Under the pieces are notes generated by a model. That model was not told the DNA's origin. It did not search any database and saw only the letters and a list, made by a program, of their open reading frames with translations. Of a stretch of 64,000 bases of DNA, positions 26,959-35,988 are shown in pieces. How positions within the stretch are numbered: position 1 is the first letter of the stretch; the number at the start of each line of letters is the position of its first letter. Both the position numbers and the translations under genes were made by a program. The stretch comes from Calothrix parasitica NIES-267 (lineage in GTDB: Bacteria > Cyanobacteriota > Cyanobacteriia > Cyanobacteriales > Nostocaceae): the NCBI RefSeq assembly GCF_002368095.1, contig NZ_AP018227.1, positions 7,908,167-7,972,166 on the forward strand, in the 5' to 3' direction.

Positions 26959-28047
26959 TTAACATTTGATTTTTGTAGAGTGAATAAAACCATTCTTCTG
27001 AATGCGATTTTCAAGGGTTTTTCTATAAATCGCTTCGTAACCATCTACCATTTTGCTTACAGAAAATCTATCCTCTACATGTTTGCGGCAGGTATGACGG
27101 CTGAGTTCTAAAGCTTTAGGAATCATTGATGCCATATCTTCATGGCTTTCACAGATAAAACCAGTTACACCATGATTAATAACTTCAGGAACAGAACCCA
27201 TATTAGTTGCAATCACTGGTGTACCTGTAGCCATTGATTCAGTCATTACCAAACCAAAAGGTTCTTGCCAAGTAATAGGGAAGAGAGTTATGGCAGCATT
27301 TCCAAGTAGTTCTGCTTTCTCCTCATGATTAACTTCGCCTAAGTATTGAATTTGCTTTCCGTCAATATGAGGAGCTATTTCCTGCTCAAAAAACTTTCTA
27401 TCAATATCATCAATCTTTCCTGCCATTTTCAAACGCCAACCTGTTTCCTTGGCAATGGAAATAGCATGTTGCGGCCCCTTCTGTGGAGAAAACCTCCCCA
27501 AAAATGCTAAATAAGGCGGATTTTCAGGTTCAACAACAAATGGATAGCTTTTCTCATCAATACCGTTATAAACTGTCCCAACGTAATTTAGGTCTATCTT
27601 GCGCTGGGCATCGCTAATACTGATGTATGGCTGCTTATTATGGTGGGTGTATATCTTTGAAGTATCTGGATTAAAGCTATGGTGCAAAGTATGCACTGTT
27701 GGTGTCGTCACCAACCCGGCTGAAGCCAAAGTTAAAACACCTAAATGGGAATGAATTAAATCAAATTCCGCTGCTCGTTGGTAAACTTGGCTTAGTTCGA
27801 GCAATTCATAGGCATCACAGTTGACTACATTCGGGTCTAAACGCAAAGCCCTCTCGCAAACAGCTTCCAACTCCGCTAGGGTCAGCGAATCACCGGAAGC
27901 AAACAAAGTTACTTCATGACCCCGACGAACTAATTCATCGGTTAGGTGACTAACTACTAACTCTATTCCTCCATATGAAGGAGGCGGAACTCTTTCCCTT
28001 AAAGGGGCTACTTGAGCAATTCTCATAAGTTGTATCTGTTCCTGCAA
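26959..28047 (-). CDS. Glycosyltransferase family 4
   Basis: 362 residues, GT-B fold. N-terminal VAPLRERVPPPSYGGIELVV is the acceptor-side glycine-rich loop of GT4 enzymes. The C-terminal donor-binding domain has FLGRFSPQKGPQHAI and the EX7E motif in EPFGLVMTESMATGTPVIA. Cytoplasmic or membrane-associated, it would transfer a sugar from a nucleotide donor. It is separated by 446 nt from the Wzc gene and may be its own unit or the distal end of the exopolysaccharide cluster. The first codons MQEQIQLMRIAQ contain a second start at residue 8, which fits the family N-terminus better. Confidence 0.85.
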   Translation of the reverse strand: MQEQIQLMRIAQVAPLRERVPPPSYGGIELVVSHLTDELVRRGHEVTLFASGDSLTLAELEAVCERALRLDPNVVNCDAYELLELSQVYQRAAEFDLIHSHLGVLTLASAGLVTTPTVHTLHHSFNPDTSKIYTHHNKQPYISISDAQRKIDLNYVGTVYNGIDEKSYPFVVEPENPPYLAFLGRFSPQKGPQHAISIAKETGWRLKMAGKIDDIDRKFFEQEIAPHIDGKQIQYLGEVNHEEKAELLGNAAITLFPITWQEPFGLVMTESMATGTPVIATNMGSVPEVINHGVTGFICESHEDMASMIPKALELSRHTCRKHVEDRFSVSKMVDGYEAIYRKTLENRIQKNGFIHSTKIKC

Positions 28048-28493
28048 TTAAAAAAGTCCGTATTGAATAAGGACTTATGGTTTGACTGGATAAAGAATAA
28101 ATCCTCACCCATCTGAAATTGAATTAATCGCTTTGACCTAGAATTAAGTCTAATTTTCGACAATTCGATTTGAAGAAATATTTCAAATTATTTCAGTTGT
28201 CAACAATTTGTTATCAAGCAATTACATTTACAAATTACAGGTTAATCGTTTTCTTTATCATCTATCCAGAGGATTATAGAAAATACTTTTTTTGGTATAC
28301 CCGGACACAGTTTAACGGCTATTTTTAGTATTTGTAACTGTCTTTAGGAGTTTTAGGAGTTTTTCCGAGGATGTTAAAGGAGGAAAAGAGAGAGAAACTT
28401 ATATTCAATACAAAAACTTATAGAGACGTAGCACTGCTACGTCTCATGTAATAAGAAGCTTTAGAATCGATTAACAATCCTTACCAATAATTC
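28048..28493. other. Intergenic gap with dispersed hairpin
   Basis: 446 nt between Wzc and the GT4 gene. The only structure is the GAGACGTAGCA/TGCTACGTCTC hairpin (28423-28445, 1-nt centre), the second copy of the palindrome seen at 2958. No open frame is supported. Confidence 0.6.
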
Positions 28494-30674
28494 CTATACC
28501 TTCACTGCATCAATTGTAGTAACCTTCTCCTCTGGATATTCTTCTTTAAAGTAGTAATTAATATGACGTTCGTTTTTGGGCACAACTCCATTAACGACTT
28601 GACCTAAGACGTTCTGACCTGACTTTTCTAGCATTTCACAAGCAAATGCAGCATTGACAGAATCTACTACTCCCGGACGTACTACCAGTAACACCCCGTC
28701 AGCCATTTGACCTAATGTTGCAGCGTCTGCGGCAAGGTTTAATGAAGGTGCGTCAATAATTACGTAGTCGTAATACGACCTGAAACTTTCAACTAATGAA
28801 GCCATCCGCTTGGAATCTAACAGTGATGCGGGAGAAGGAGGTACAGCCCCACAGGTCAATACATCTAAATTGTCCATTCCTTTCCTGATAGCAGCCATCA
28901 CCTCTACCTGACCCACAATCACATTACTCAGACCTTGGGCATTTGGCAGTTCCCATATATGATGTTGGGATGGACGGTGCAAATCTCCATCTATTAATAA
29001 TACTCTGCGTTCCATTTGCGCCATCGAGGTAGCTAAGTTAGCAGCCACCGTAGATTTACCCTCTTGGGGGACAGAGCTAGTAACAACAATTACCTTTAAT
29101 TCTTTGTCCGCACTCATGAATTTCAAGTTAGCTCGCAGCATGCGGAATGCTTCGCTGATAGGAGAACGGGGAGCATCGCGTACCATTAAGCTCGGATATG
29201 CAGCTTCCGGTTCCTGCCTACCAAGAATAGACTTTTTCGGTCTGCTAAAGTCAGGAATCACACCTAATAAAGTTAATCCAGTTAATTCCTTGGCTTCCTC
29301 TATAGTCTTAATAGATTTATCTTGCGATTCTAAAAGATACATAGTTGCCAAGGAAACCAACATTCCCAGCAAGCTGGCTGAAAGATAATTAATTAATGGA
29401 GAAGAAACAGGTTCTTGAGGAACTAAAGCTTGAGATACCTCGCTAGCATTACCAACATTTTGATTTTCAGCAATGCGGGTTTCTTGCAGTTTTTTCAATA
29501 ACAACGAATAAGTTGACTGTGCTGCTTCTACCTTACGTTCCAACTCGCGCTGTTGTTGCTCAAGTTTCGGCAGATTCTCCAGCCTTTGTTTATAAGATGT
29601 TTGTAACTCTGATAAAACTGCCAGTTGATTTGTTAAACCTAAAGAAGTTGATTCTAAATTGACTAATTCTGCTGCAAGCTGTTGTTTTAGTTCTCCTTCT
29701 TGCAATCTGTTATCTAGTTGTCCGTTGCTTCCTACAGTTTGGCGAATTCTATCTTGCAGCAATCTTCTTAAAGAATTATGCTTGCTTTCTAAGGCTACGA
29801 TTTCTGGATGGGTATTCTTGAGAACTGTACGTCTTGACGCTAACTGCAACTCTAACTGCTGCACTTCTTTAAGAACATCTTGGACACCAGCAGCCTGATT
29901 CAAAGAATTCATGTTTAGCGCTTGTTGGGAGTTTATACCCAACTGACTATTAATCTGTTGACTCCGAGCGCTGATATCGGCTAGTCTAGTTTTGATTTCG
30001 CCGACTTGGTTTTGTAGATTACCTAATACTTCTATTGATTGGCTTGCTTCTTCCTGTAAAGCATATACTTTGTTCTTTTCCCTAAAGCTAGCTAAATCTG
30101 CTTCTGCTTTGCTTACAATTGCTTCTGCTTTGGGAAGCTGTTCCTCAATAAATTTCCTTGCTGATGCAGCAGCTTTCCTACGAGAAGATACATTATGTTC
30201 TAAATAAGATGACATTAAAGCATTCACAACTTGTGCAGCTTTCTTAGGTTGTGAATCTTTATAGCTGACTGTTAAAACGTCTGTCTTTTCAATATCGTTT
30301 ACAGTTAATTTATCCAGAAAGTCCTTATATTCTATAAGTTCTCCATCTTCATCTCTGAGGTTAAGTACCCTAATAGTCTTCTGTACCACTGGAACCGAAC
30401 GTATTATTTCAGCTTCCGTTTGTAAAGGGTTAGATGTATTTTCTGTTACAGACTCTAGTTTACCAATACTAGTTCCAAATTCCGTCAATGAAGAAGTCGC
30501 ATTTGTTCTTTGAAACTGTAGTTTACCTTCAGCAACGTAAATAGGCTTTTTTAATGAAGTTGACAATAGTGAAAGCAGAAAAACTGGGAAAAACGCCGCT
30601 AATCCAGGTACACAGCGACGTTTTAGGACTTGCCAATACTTATCGAGCGATAAGCTAGATTCTTGAGATTCCAT
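28494..30674 (-). CDS. Polysaccharide co-polymerase / tyrosine autokinase (Wzc-type)
   Basis: 726 residues. Wzz-type N-terminal domain with a first membrane helix near 17-38 (LAAFFPVFLLSLLST), a long periplasmic coiled coil (about 170-410), and a second helix near 425-447 (YLSASLLGMLVSLATMYLL). The cytoplasmic BY-kinase domain has Walker A in SVPQEGKSTVAANLA near 525, Walker A' in VLLIDGDLHRPSQH and Walker B-like YDYVIIDAPS. The tail has tyrosines (INYYFKEEYPEE) for autophosphorylation, fewer than in E. coli Wzc. It controls chain length and export of the polysaccharide with Wza, which is not in this window. It follows the pglE-like gene by 219 nt on the same strand. Confidence 0.95.
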   Translation of the reverse strand: MESQESSLSLDKYWQVLKRRCVPGLAAFFPVFLLSLLSTSLKKPIYVAEGKLQFQRTNATSSLTEFGTSIGKLESVTENTSNPLQTEAEIIRSVPVVQKTIRVLNLRDEDGELIEYKDFLDKLTVNDIEKTDVLTVSYKDSQPKKAAQVVNALMSSYLEHNVSSRRKAAASARKFIEEQLPKAEAIVSKAEADLASFREKNKVYALQEEASQSIEVLGNLQNQVGEIKTRLADISARSQQINSQLGINSQQALNMNSLNQAAGVQDVLKEVQQLELQLASRRTVLKNTHPEIVALESKHNSLRRLLQDRIRQTVGSNGQLDNRLQEGELKQQLAAELVNLESTSLGLTNQLAVLSELQTSYKQRLENLPKLEQQQRELERKVEAAQSTYSLLLKKLQETRIAENQNVGNASEVSQALVPQEPVSSPLINYLSASLLGMLVSLATMYLLESQDKSIKTIEEAKELTGLTLLGVIPDFSRPKKSILGRQEPEAAYPSLMVRDAPRSPISEAFRMLRANLKFMSADKELKVIVVTSSVPQEGKSTVAANLATSMAQMERRVLLIDGDLHRPSQHHIWELPNAQGLSNVIVGQVEVMAAIRKGMDNLDVLTCGAVPPSPASLLDSKRMASLVESFRSYYDYVIIDAPSLNLAADAATLGQMADGVLLVVRPGVVDSVNAAFACEMLEKSGQNVLGQVVNGVVPKNERHINYYFKEEYPEEKVTTIDAVKV

Positions 30675-30893
30675 AAATATATTCGTTTGTTTACTTTACT
30701 TTTCAGCTTTTACCGTTCTGATTAACCGATAAATAATAAGATAGGCATCTAAGGTGATTGTCCTGACTCAAAAAGCTCAGATAAACATTAATTGTAAATT
30801 GCTTGAAATTTATAAGAGCCTAGATGCACGTTCATCAAATAAAGTATTATTTTTTGATTATAAAAATATAATATATGATATATGGATTCTTAG

Positions 30894-32069
30894 TTAAATT
30901 TGCTGTGATGCCATAGACAAATTGCTCCGAGAAGTTCTCTTAGCTTCATAAACTGAGTTAACCCCTTCAATCACTCTTTGCAAATCTTCGTCTGTCAGGT
31001 TGGAACCGGAAGGTAAACACAGTCCTCGTGAAAATAAGTCTGATGCGACTTCACCACCAATACTTTCGCACTCGGAAAACACTGGCTGCATATGTAATGG
31101 CTTCCATACCGGACGAGATTCTATTTTTCTTTCTGCTAGCTTGAGACGTAGCTGTTCTCTATCCACACCAAAATCTTCGGCTTTAATTGTTAGACAAGTC
31201 AACCAGCGAGTAGCACGTCCGAATTCAGCTTCTGGCATAAATTCAATTCCAGGAAGATGACCTAAAGCTTTCTGGTAAACTTCAAAATTGCGCCTTCTCG
31301 CTTCTACCCGCTCTTCTAAAACCTGCAACTGACCTCTACCAATTCCAGCTAAAACATTACTCAAGCGATAATTATAACCAATCTGCGTGTGCTGATAGTG
31401 AGGAGCAGGGTCTCTTGCTTGAGTTGCTAAAAAACGAGTTTTTTTAACCAGTTCTTCGTCATCGGAAACCAGCATTCCACCACCGGAGGTAGTGATAATT
31501 TTATTACCATTAAACGAGTAAATTCCGATAGTCCCAAAAGTTCCCGGACAGCGACCCTTATAGCTAGCTCCTAAAGCTTCAGCAGCATCTTCAATCAAAG
31601 GAACATCATATTTTTGACAAACTTCTAGGATGGGGTCAATGTCAGCACATTGTCCGTAAAGATGTACCAGCATCACTGCTTTCGGTAATTTGCCGACTTT
31701 AGCACGCTTTTCCATTGCTTCTCGTAACAACTCGGGATTCATGTTCCAAGAAGTATAGTCGCTGTCAATGAAAACTGGCTTTGCACCTTGATATGCAATT
31801 GGATTAGCACTAGCAATAAAAGTCAAAGTCGAGCAGAATATTTCATCTCCTCGTCCAACCTCAAGCAACCGCAAAGCCAAGTGAATTGCAGCAGTACCAG
31901 AGCTTACAGCAGCTGCATAACCAGCACCTGTATGCTGGCAGAATTCTTCTTCAAAAGCGTTTACGTGAGGACCTACAGGAGCTATCCAATTAGTATCGAA
32001 AGCTTCTTGAACGAACTTTAATTCCTGCTCACCCATGTGGGGTGTGGAAAGTAGAATTTGTTTTGTCAT
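30894..32069 (-). CDS. PglE-type nucleotide-sugar 4-aminotransferase (DegT/DnrJ/EryC1/StrS)
   Basis: 391 residues, PLP fold type I. Schiff-base Lys190 in SFNGNKIITTSGGG and the pyridine-contact Asp161 in LIEDAAEALGASY are present. The N-terminus (STPHMGEQELKFVQEAF, then NWIAPVGP) and the C-terminus (SRPVWKPLHMQPVF, LCLPSGSNL) closely follow Campylobacter PglE, which makes UDP-4-amino-4,6-dideoxy-GlcNAc from the 4-keto sugar with glutamate as donor. The keto substrate would come from the dehydratase at 47459. Its ATG overlaps the stop of the FemAB-like gene (ATGA), so the two are translationally coupled. Confidence 0.9.
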   Translation of the reverse strand: MTKQILLSTPHMGEQELKFVQEAFDTNWIAPVGPHVNAFEEEFCQHTGAGYAAAVSSGTAAIHLALRLLEVGRGDEIFCSTLTFIASANPIAYQGAKPVFIDSDYTSWNMNPELLREAMEKRAKVGKLPKAVMLVHLYGQCADIDPILEVCQKYDVPLIEDAAEALGASYKGRCPGTFGTIGIYSFNGNKIITTSGGGMLVSDDEELVKKTRFLATQARDPAPHYQHTQIGYNYRLSNVLAGIGRGQLQVLEERVEARRRNFEVYQKALGHLPGIEFMPEAEFGRATRWLTCLTIKAEDFGVDREQLRLKLAERKIESRPVWKPLHMQPVFSECESIGGEVASDLFSRGLCLPSGSNLTDEDLQRVIEGVNSVYEAKRTSRSNLSMASQQI

Positions 32070-33157
32070 TTTAATGGTGCTTGAGGAGAGCGGTATGCTG
32101 GGAAAAATTTAGAGGAAATCAGTTCTTCTACAGGAACATTCAAAGATTTTGCTTTCATTTCCACTAGATAGCGATATTTCTGCTCGTCAACTATCATTCT
32201 CAGAGTATAAAAGTTATGTCTTAACTTGGAAAATCCAGCTTTGAAATTATAAACTGGGTCTTTTGCAGCACCAACTCCCCCACCCAAATGCAGGAATTGA
32301 TTTCCCCGTTGATGCGCCCAATATCGAGCGCAATCTGTTTCTAAACTACTTGGCGATAAATCAACAAATTTGTCTTTGGTTCCACCCAATGTGCTTTGCA
32401 CTATACCGCAGACTTCCGTGTATAATCCCGCACAAGCTACTTCGTTTTCATATTCAACAATACAAAGATGCAGCTTGTCACCCAAAGCTTTGTACATCTC
32501 TTCGTAATATGTAAAATCAAAAGAATAATATCTGTCCGCTGCTTCTACCCTTCCCATTGTTTCTTGATAGATAGCAGTAAAATCATCTAAATGTTCTTCA
32601 ATAGGAACGAATTTTGCTTCCATTCCCAAACGTTTGCACTTATTAATTGTGCTTTTGTGTCCTTTTCTCGTATGAGACCATAATTGAGATTCGGGAATTC
32701 TTAAATCAACGGAAACTGTTTCCCCATTTTCAGTAAACAATCCCGGTTCAAAAATCTCGTTAAAGTTTTCATTGAGTATGGGATGCATTCTGAAAAATGC
32801 CGAGCATACATTTTTCTCGATTAATACCTTTTTAAATTCAGCCATCGCAGCATTAGGGAAATCGGGTGAATTTGCTGCTGCTTCGCTGATTAATATTCCC
32901 GGATAACCATAAGGAGATTTGATATCAAATATTTCTTCTGAAACTAATCCCGAATCTACAACGTTATCGCATCTTGATATCAGATAAGGAGCGAAAAATA
33001 TCTGATCTCCATCAGTAATTAAAATCGCTTCCGGTATCTGTTTGTTTCGGCTTGCTTCTAAAGAAATATAGTTGGGTAGTTGATAAACATCGTGTTTGAC
33101 TTTATTTAAAGTTTCCATCCATAAAGGATTGGATAAATCGATAATTTGAGTATTCAT
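32066..33157 (-). CDS. FemAB/GNAT-fold aminoacyl (or acyl) transferase
   Basis: 363 residues, FemX-like double GNAT fold. Recognisable parts are TRKGHKSTINKCKRLGMEAK near 165-185 (the basic patch and helix characteristic of FemAB-like proteins) and the later FYTLRMIVDE strand. Known FemAB proteins move amino acids from aminoacyl-tRNA to peptidoglycan precursors; related GNAT proteins in exopolysaccharide clusters acylate amino sugars. It lies directly upstream of and overlaps the PglE-type aminotransferase by 4 nt. This suggests that its acceptor is the new 4-amino group, the position that PglD acetylates in Campylobacter. The acceptor is inferred, not shown. Confidence 0.8.
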   Translation of the reverse strand: MNTQIIDLSNPLWMETLNKVKHDVYQLPNYISLEASRNKQIPEAILITDGDQIFFAPYLISRCDNVVDSGLVSEEIFDIKSPYGYPGILISEAAANSPDFPNAAMAEFKKVLIEKNVCSAFFRMHPILNENFNEIFEPGLFTENGETVSVDLRIPESQLWSHTRKGHKSTINKCKRLGMEAKFVPIEEHLDDFTAIYQETMGRVEAADRYYSFDFTYYEEMYKALGDKLHLCIVEYENEVACAGLYTEVCGIVQSTLGGTKDKFVDLSPSSLETDCARYWAHQRGNQFLHLGGGVGAAKDPVYNFKAGFSKLRHNFYTLRMIVDEQKYRYLVEMKAKSLNVPVEELISSKFFPAYRSPQAPLK

Positions 33158-33262
33158 TATTATTTCTCAAGGTGATTTTTAATTGAAATTAATTTAAAGC
33201 TAATAAGGAATGGAAATAAATGGAAGAAAAAGAACTACCTGGATAATTTTCGATTTAGATAA

Positions 33263-34138
33263 TCACTCACACCATAACGTCGGAAATATTTCTGGGTCGC
33301 TATAATCTGGATTACCATTTGATAATTTTTGACACATATTATCAAGGAAATGATGAACCTGTTTACCTTGATTCTTATATACTTGATAGCGGTTATCGTA
33401 ATCTTGCAAATACAGAGCAAATGCCATCCTAGCTCTATTGCTAAAATTAGGATAACTGCCGTGAATAGTCAAACAATGGTGGAAGCTAACCTGACCTTTT
33501 TCTAAAATCATTGGTACTTCAACAATTTTTTTTCCAGGTTCAAAAAAGGACTTCTCTACATCTTTTAAATTCTGGTTGTTAAAGGTACGCATATGCTCGT
33601 TACCTTTCCATTTATGACTACCATCTATTACTACTAATGGCGCTCTTTTTGCATCAACATCGTGAAAGGGAATCCAAGCAGAAAGCATATTATTAGAAGT
33701 ACATACAGAAGAATAGGAATAATCGGTATGCCATCCCACTACACCACCAGATTCGTTATCCTGAATAGGAGCTTTATAAACTAAAGTATCTTCAAATAGC
33801 CTAACACCTTTACTTCTAGCTAACTTCGCAGCTATTGCTCCCACAATGGGTTGAAGTAATTTTCGTAATTCCTTTTTACGATAAGAAACGTGTTGATTGT
33901 TTCTAACTGCATCACCATCACCGGGTTTCCAATCGCTATAACCGGTTTCGTAAGGAATTATCGCATCTCTTTCCCCACTATAAAATTCTTGGGCACCTAC
34001 AAATGCTTCATCAATAACTTCGTCAGGAACTACTTTTTTCGATATAAACCAACCATGTTCTTCGTAAAAAGCAATATCTTTTTCTGTTGGTAATAATTCT
34101 AGCTGTTCTTCGGACAGCCCTTTAATTAAAGTTTCCAT
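33263..34138 (-). CDS. Phytanoyl-CoA dioxygenase (PhyH) family Fe(II)/2-oxoglutarate oxygenase
   Basis: 291 residues. The iron triad is visible as His137 and Asp139 (GWHTDYSY) and His226 (IHGSYPN), with Arg237 (RARMAF) in place to bind 2-oxoglutarate. The family hydroxylates fatty-acyl, amino-acid, sugar or small-molecule substrates. In a glycan cluster the substrate could be a nucleotide sugar or the acyl/aminoacyl group attached to it; this is inference. It is soluble. It lies between the unusual PLP enzyme and the FemAB-like gene, all on one strand, with gaps of 33 and 105 nt. Confidence 0.9.
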   Translation of the reverse strand: METLIKGLSEEQLELLPTEKDIAFYEEHGWFISKKVVPDEVIDEAFVGAQEFYSGERDAIIPYETGYSDWKPGDGDAVRNNQHVSYRKKELRKLLQPIVGAIAAKLARSKGVRLFEDTLVYKAPIQDNESGGVVGWHTDYSYSSVCTSNNMLSAWIPFHDVDAKRAPLVVIDGSHKWKGNEHMRTFNNQNLKDVEKSFFEPGKKIVEVPMILEKGQVSFHHCLTIHGSYPNFSNRARMAFALYLQDYDNRYQVYKNQGKQVHHFLDNMCQKLSNGNPDYSDPEIFPTLWCE

Positions 34139-34171
34139 ATATTAATAGCTCTTAGTTGTTAATTAAATAAA

Positions 34172-35287
34172 TTATCGGGAATTTGCATAAATAGATGAAT
34201 TTTGAGTGCTATTAGTAAAAAACTCTTTCATAATATTAACTACCTGGCTGACATCATCCAAAGAATAACGTTGGTCTGTAGGTATTGTTAAAATCCTATT
34301 TGATAAATCTATTGCATCCAAATCTTTTGATGTCATACCATTGTGCGGTTGAGGCCAATGAACTGGTGGGAAAATATTCTTACCAATCAAATATTTACGC
34401 AAACAGTCTCTAATTTCGCGGTTTCGACAAACTATAATACTATTAAAAGGTACAGAACCATCTTCCCAAGAACTAAAAAGTGGCTGCCAGTTTTCTCCTT
34501 GTTCGGATAAAGTCAGGTGGAGGAAATGCTTTATGTTTGCTTCTCGTCTTTTTCTAAACTGCTTTATATCCAAGCTGCTTAAAACATTTGCTGAGAAAGC
34601 AGAAATCCTGTCATTTTCAATGTTCTCCAGGCTGTCTTGACTCTCAACTTCAAGCTGTCGATAAGTATCTTTACTTACATTCCCGCCATTCAGATAAGCT
34701 CGCTTTAGTAGCATTGCGCTCAGACGCTTATAAGCCCCATCAGACTCACTTTCAGATGCTTTAGGTAAGGATAGATTCTTCCCAGACCAAATTATGGCTC
34801 CATCAGGTATTGGTAAAGTTTTACGCAGAGAAGCCATTGCATAATCTGCTTGACTTTGTAATGACCAATTGGAAAAAGGATCGTGAGTATGGTCTTCGAC
34901 TAAAATTACATCCCTATTAGCTTTTGACCAATCTTGCCAAACTTGTGCGGATTTAATGCCAAATAAATTCACCGCTAACACTAGGTCTCCAGCACAAGCC
35001 TTTAAGGTATCAAAATCTGGATATTTCTCATTTGGTAAATCTCGGTACCAGCAAATATCAAAAGCTTTGCTAAGTTTGGATGCTGCTTCCATGCAAAAAA
35101 AACACGGTAAATGAAGCTTTAGTTTTCGGTCGCGTTTGTGGTTCAGAATTTTTTCCAAACCAAACAAGCTAGCGCATCCGGTAGAGAATAATTCGTAATT
35201 CGATGGTAATTTAGCTGCTTCTCCTACAGGACTAACAAAATCGTTAGACCAGTCAAACTCGCTTCCGACCTCCCACAGTTGTTTCAT
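34172..35287 (-). CDS. Divergent PLP-dependent aminotransferase-like enzyme
   Basis: 371 residues. Not a standard DegT protein, but the fold type I PLP landmarks can be placed: STGCASLFGLE near 35-45 for the phosphate-binding turn, Asp132 in LVEDHTHDPF for the pyridine nitrogen, and Lys156 in MASLRKTLPIPDG for the Schiff base. The motif SLRKxLPIPDG differs from the SFNGNK of DegT enzymes and matches a poorly described subgroup seen in exopolysaccharide clusters. It could be an aminotransferase or another PLP reaction such as beta-elimination. It starts 44 nt after the PglC-type gene. Confidence 0.75.
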   Translation of the reverse strand: MKQLWEVGSEFDWSNDFVSPVGEAAKLPSNYELFSTGCASLFGLEKILNHKRDRKLKLHLPCFFCMEAASKLSKAFDICWYRDLPNEKYPDFDTLKACAGDLVLAVNLFGIKSAQVWQDWSKANRDVILVEDHTHDPFSNWSLQSQADYAMASLRKTLPIPDGAIIWSGKNLSLPKASESESDGAYKRLSAMLLKRAYLNGGNVSKDTYRQLEVESQDSLENIENDRISAFSANVLSSLDIKQFRKRREANIKHFLHLTLSEQGENWQPLFSSWEDGSVPFNSIIVCRNREIRDCLRKYLIGKNIFPPVHWPQPHNGMTSKDLDAIDLSNRILTIPTDQRYSLDDVSQVVNIMKEFFTNSTQNSSIYANSR

Positions 35288-35331
35288 TAGCTTTTACCTC
35301 AATATTAGGCTCTCTATCCTCAAATAAAAAA

Positions 35332-35988
35332 TTAGCCTTCTGCTTTACTACCCATAAATTCTGCACCAGTAGCATGACCGGGCTGGCTTATTTCTTCCTT
35401 CCGTAAAACTTTCCCTACTGTCATCAAGATAATTTTCAAGTCTAACCATAGACTCCAATTATCTACATACCAAACATCTAATCGAAATTTCTTTTCCCAA
35501 TTTCCATCCAACAATCTACGTCCGTTGATCTGTGCCCATCCAGTAATACCGGGTTTGACTTCGTGACGACGTGCTTGTTCGGGAGTGTAGCGTTCCAGAT
35601 ACTGTACTAATAAAGGACGAGGTCCGACAATACTCATGTCACCCTTGACAACATTCCATAATTGTGGAAGTTCGTCTAAACTGCTTTCCCGTAGAAACTC
35701 ACCGAAAGCCGTCATACGCAATTCATCATCCAACAGATTACCCTCAGCATCTCGCTCGTCCGTCATGGTGCGAAACTTATAGAATCGAAAAATCTTTCCA
35801 TCTTTACCCGGACGAGGCTGACTGAAAATCAACGGACTGCCCATGCGAAAATTAATTGCGATAGAAACTATTAATATGATTGGAGAAAGCAATAATAAAG
35901 CTGTAGCGGCGACAACCCTATCCAACACAGATTTGATTGCACGACTAATTCTTTGACTACGCTCATCCTGTAATTCTTGAGCAATCAT
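35332..35988 (-). CDS. PglC-type phosphoglycosyl transferase (initiating sugar transferase)
   Basis: 218 residues, the monotopic PGT length rather than the long WbaP/WcaJ form. One re-entrant membrane helix near 27-48 (ATALLLLSPIILIVSIAI), FSQPRPGKDGKIFRFYKFRT, catalytic Asp-Glu in SSLDELPQL, and VGPRPLLVQYLERYTPEQARR and KPGITGWAQINGR. The C-terminus GHATGAEFMG resembles the PglC tail GHVTTEKFNG. PglC attaches phospho-bacillosamine to undecaprenyl phosphate, so this enzyme probably starts the glycan with a bacillosamine-like sugar. It is on the inner membrane. A 754-nt gap precedes it. Confidence 0.9.
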   Translation of the reverse strand: MIAQELQDERSQRISRAIKSVLDRVVAATALLLLSPIILIVSIAINFRMGSPLIFSQPRPGKDGKIFRFYKFRTMTDERDAEGNLLDDELRMTAFGEFLRESSLDELPQLWNVVKGDMSIVGPRPLLVQYLERYTPEQARRHEVKPGITGWAQINGRRLLDGNWEKKFRLDVWYVDNWSLWLDLKIILMTVGKVLRKEEISQPGHATGAEFMGSKAEG

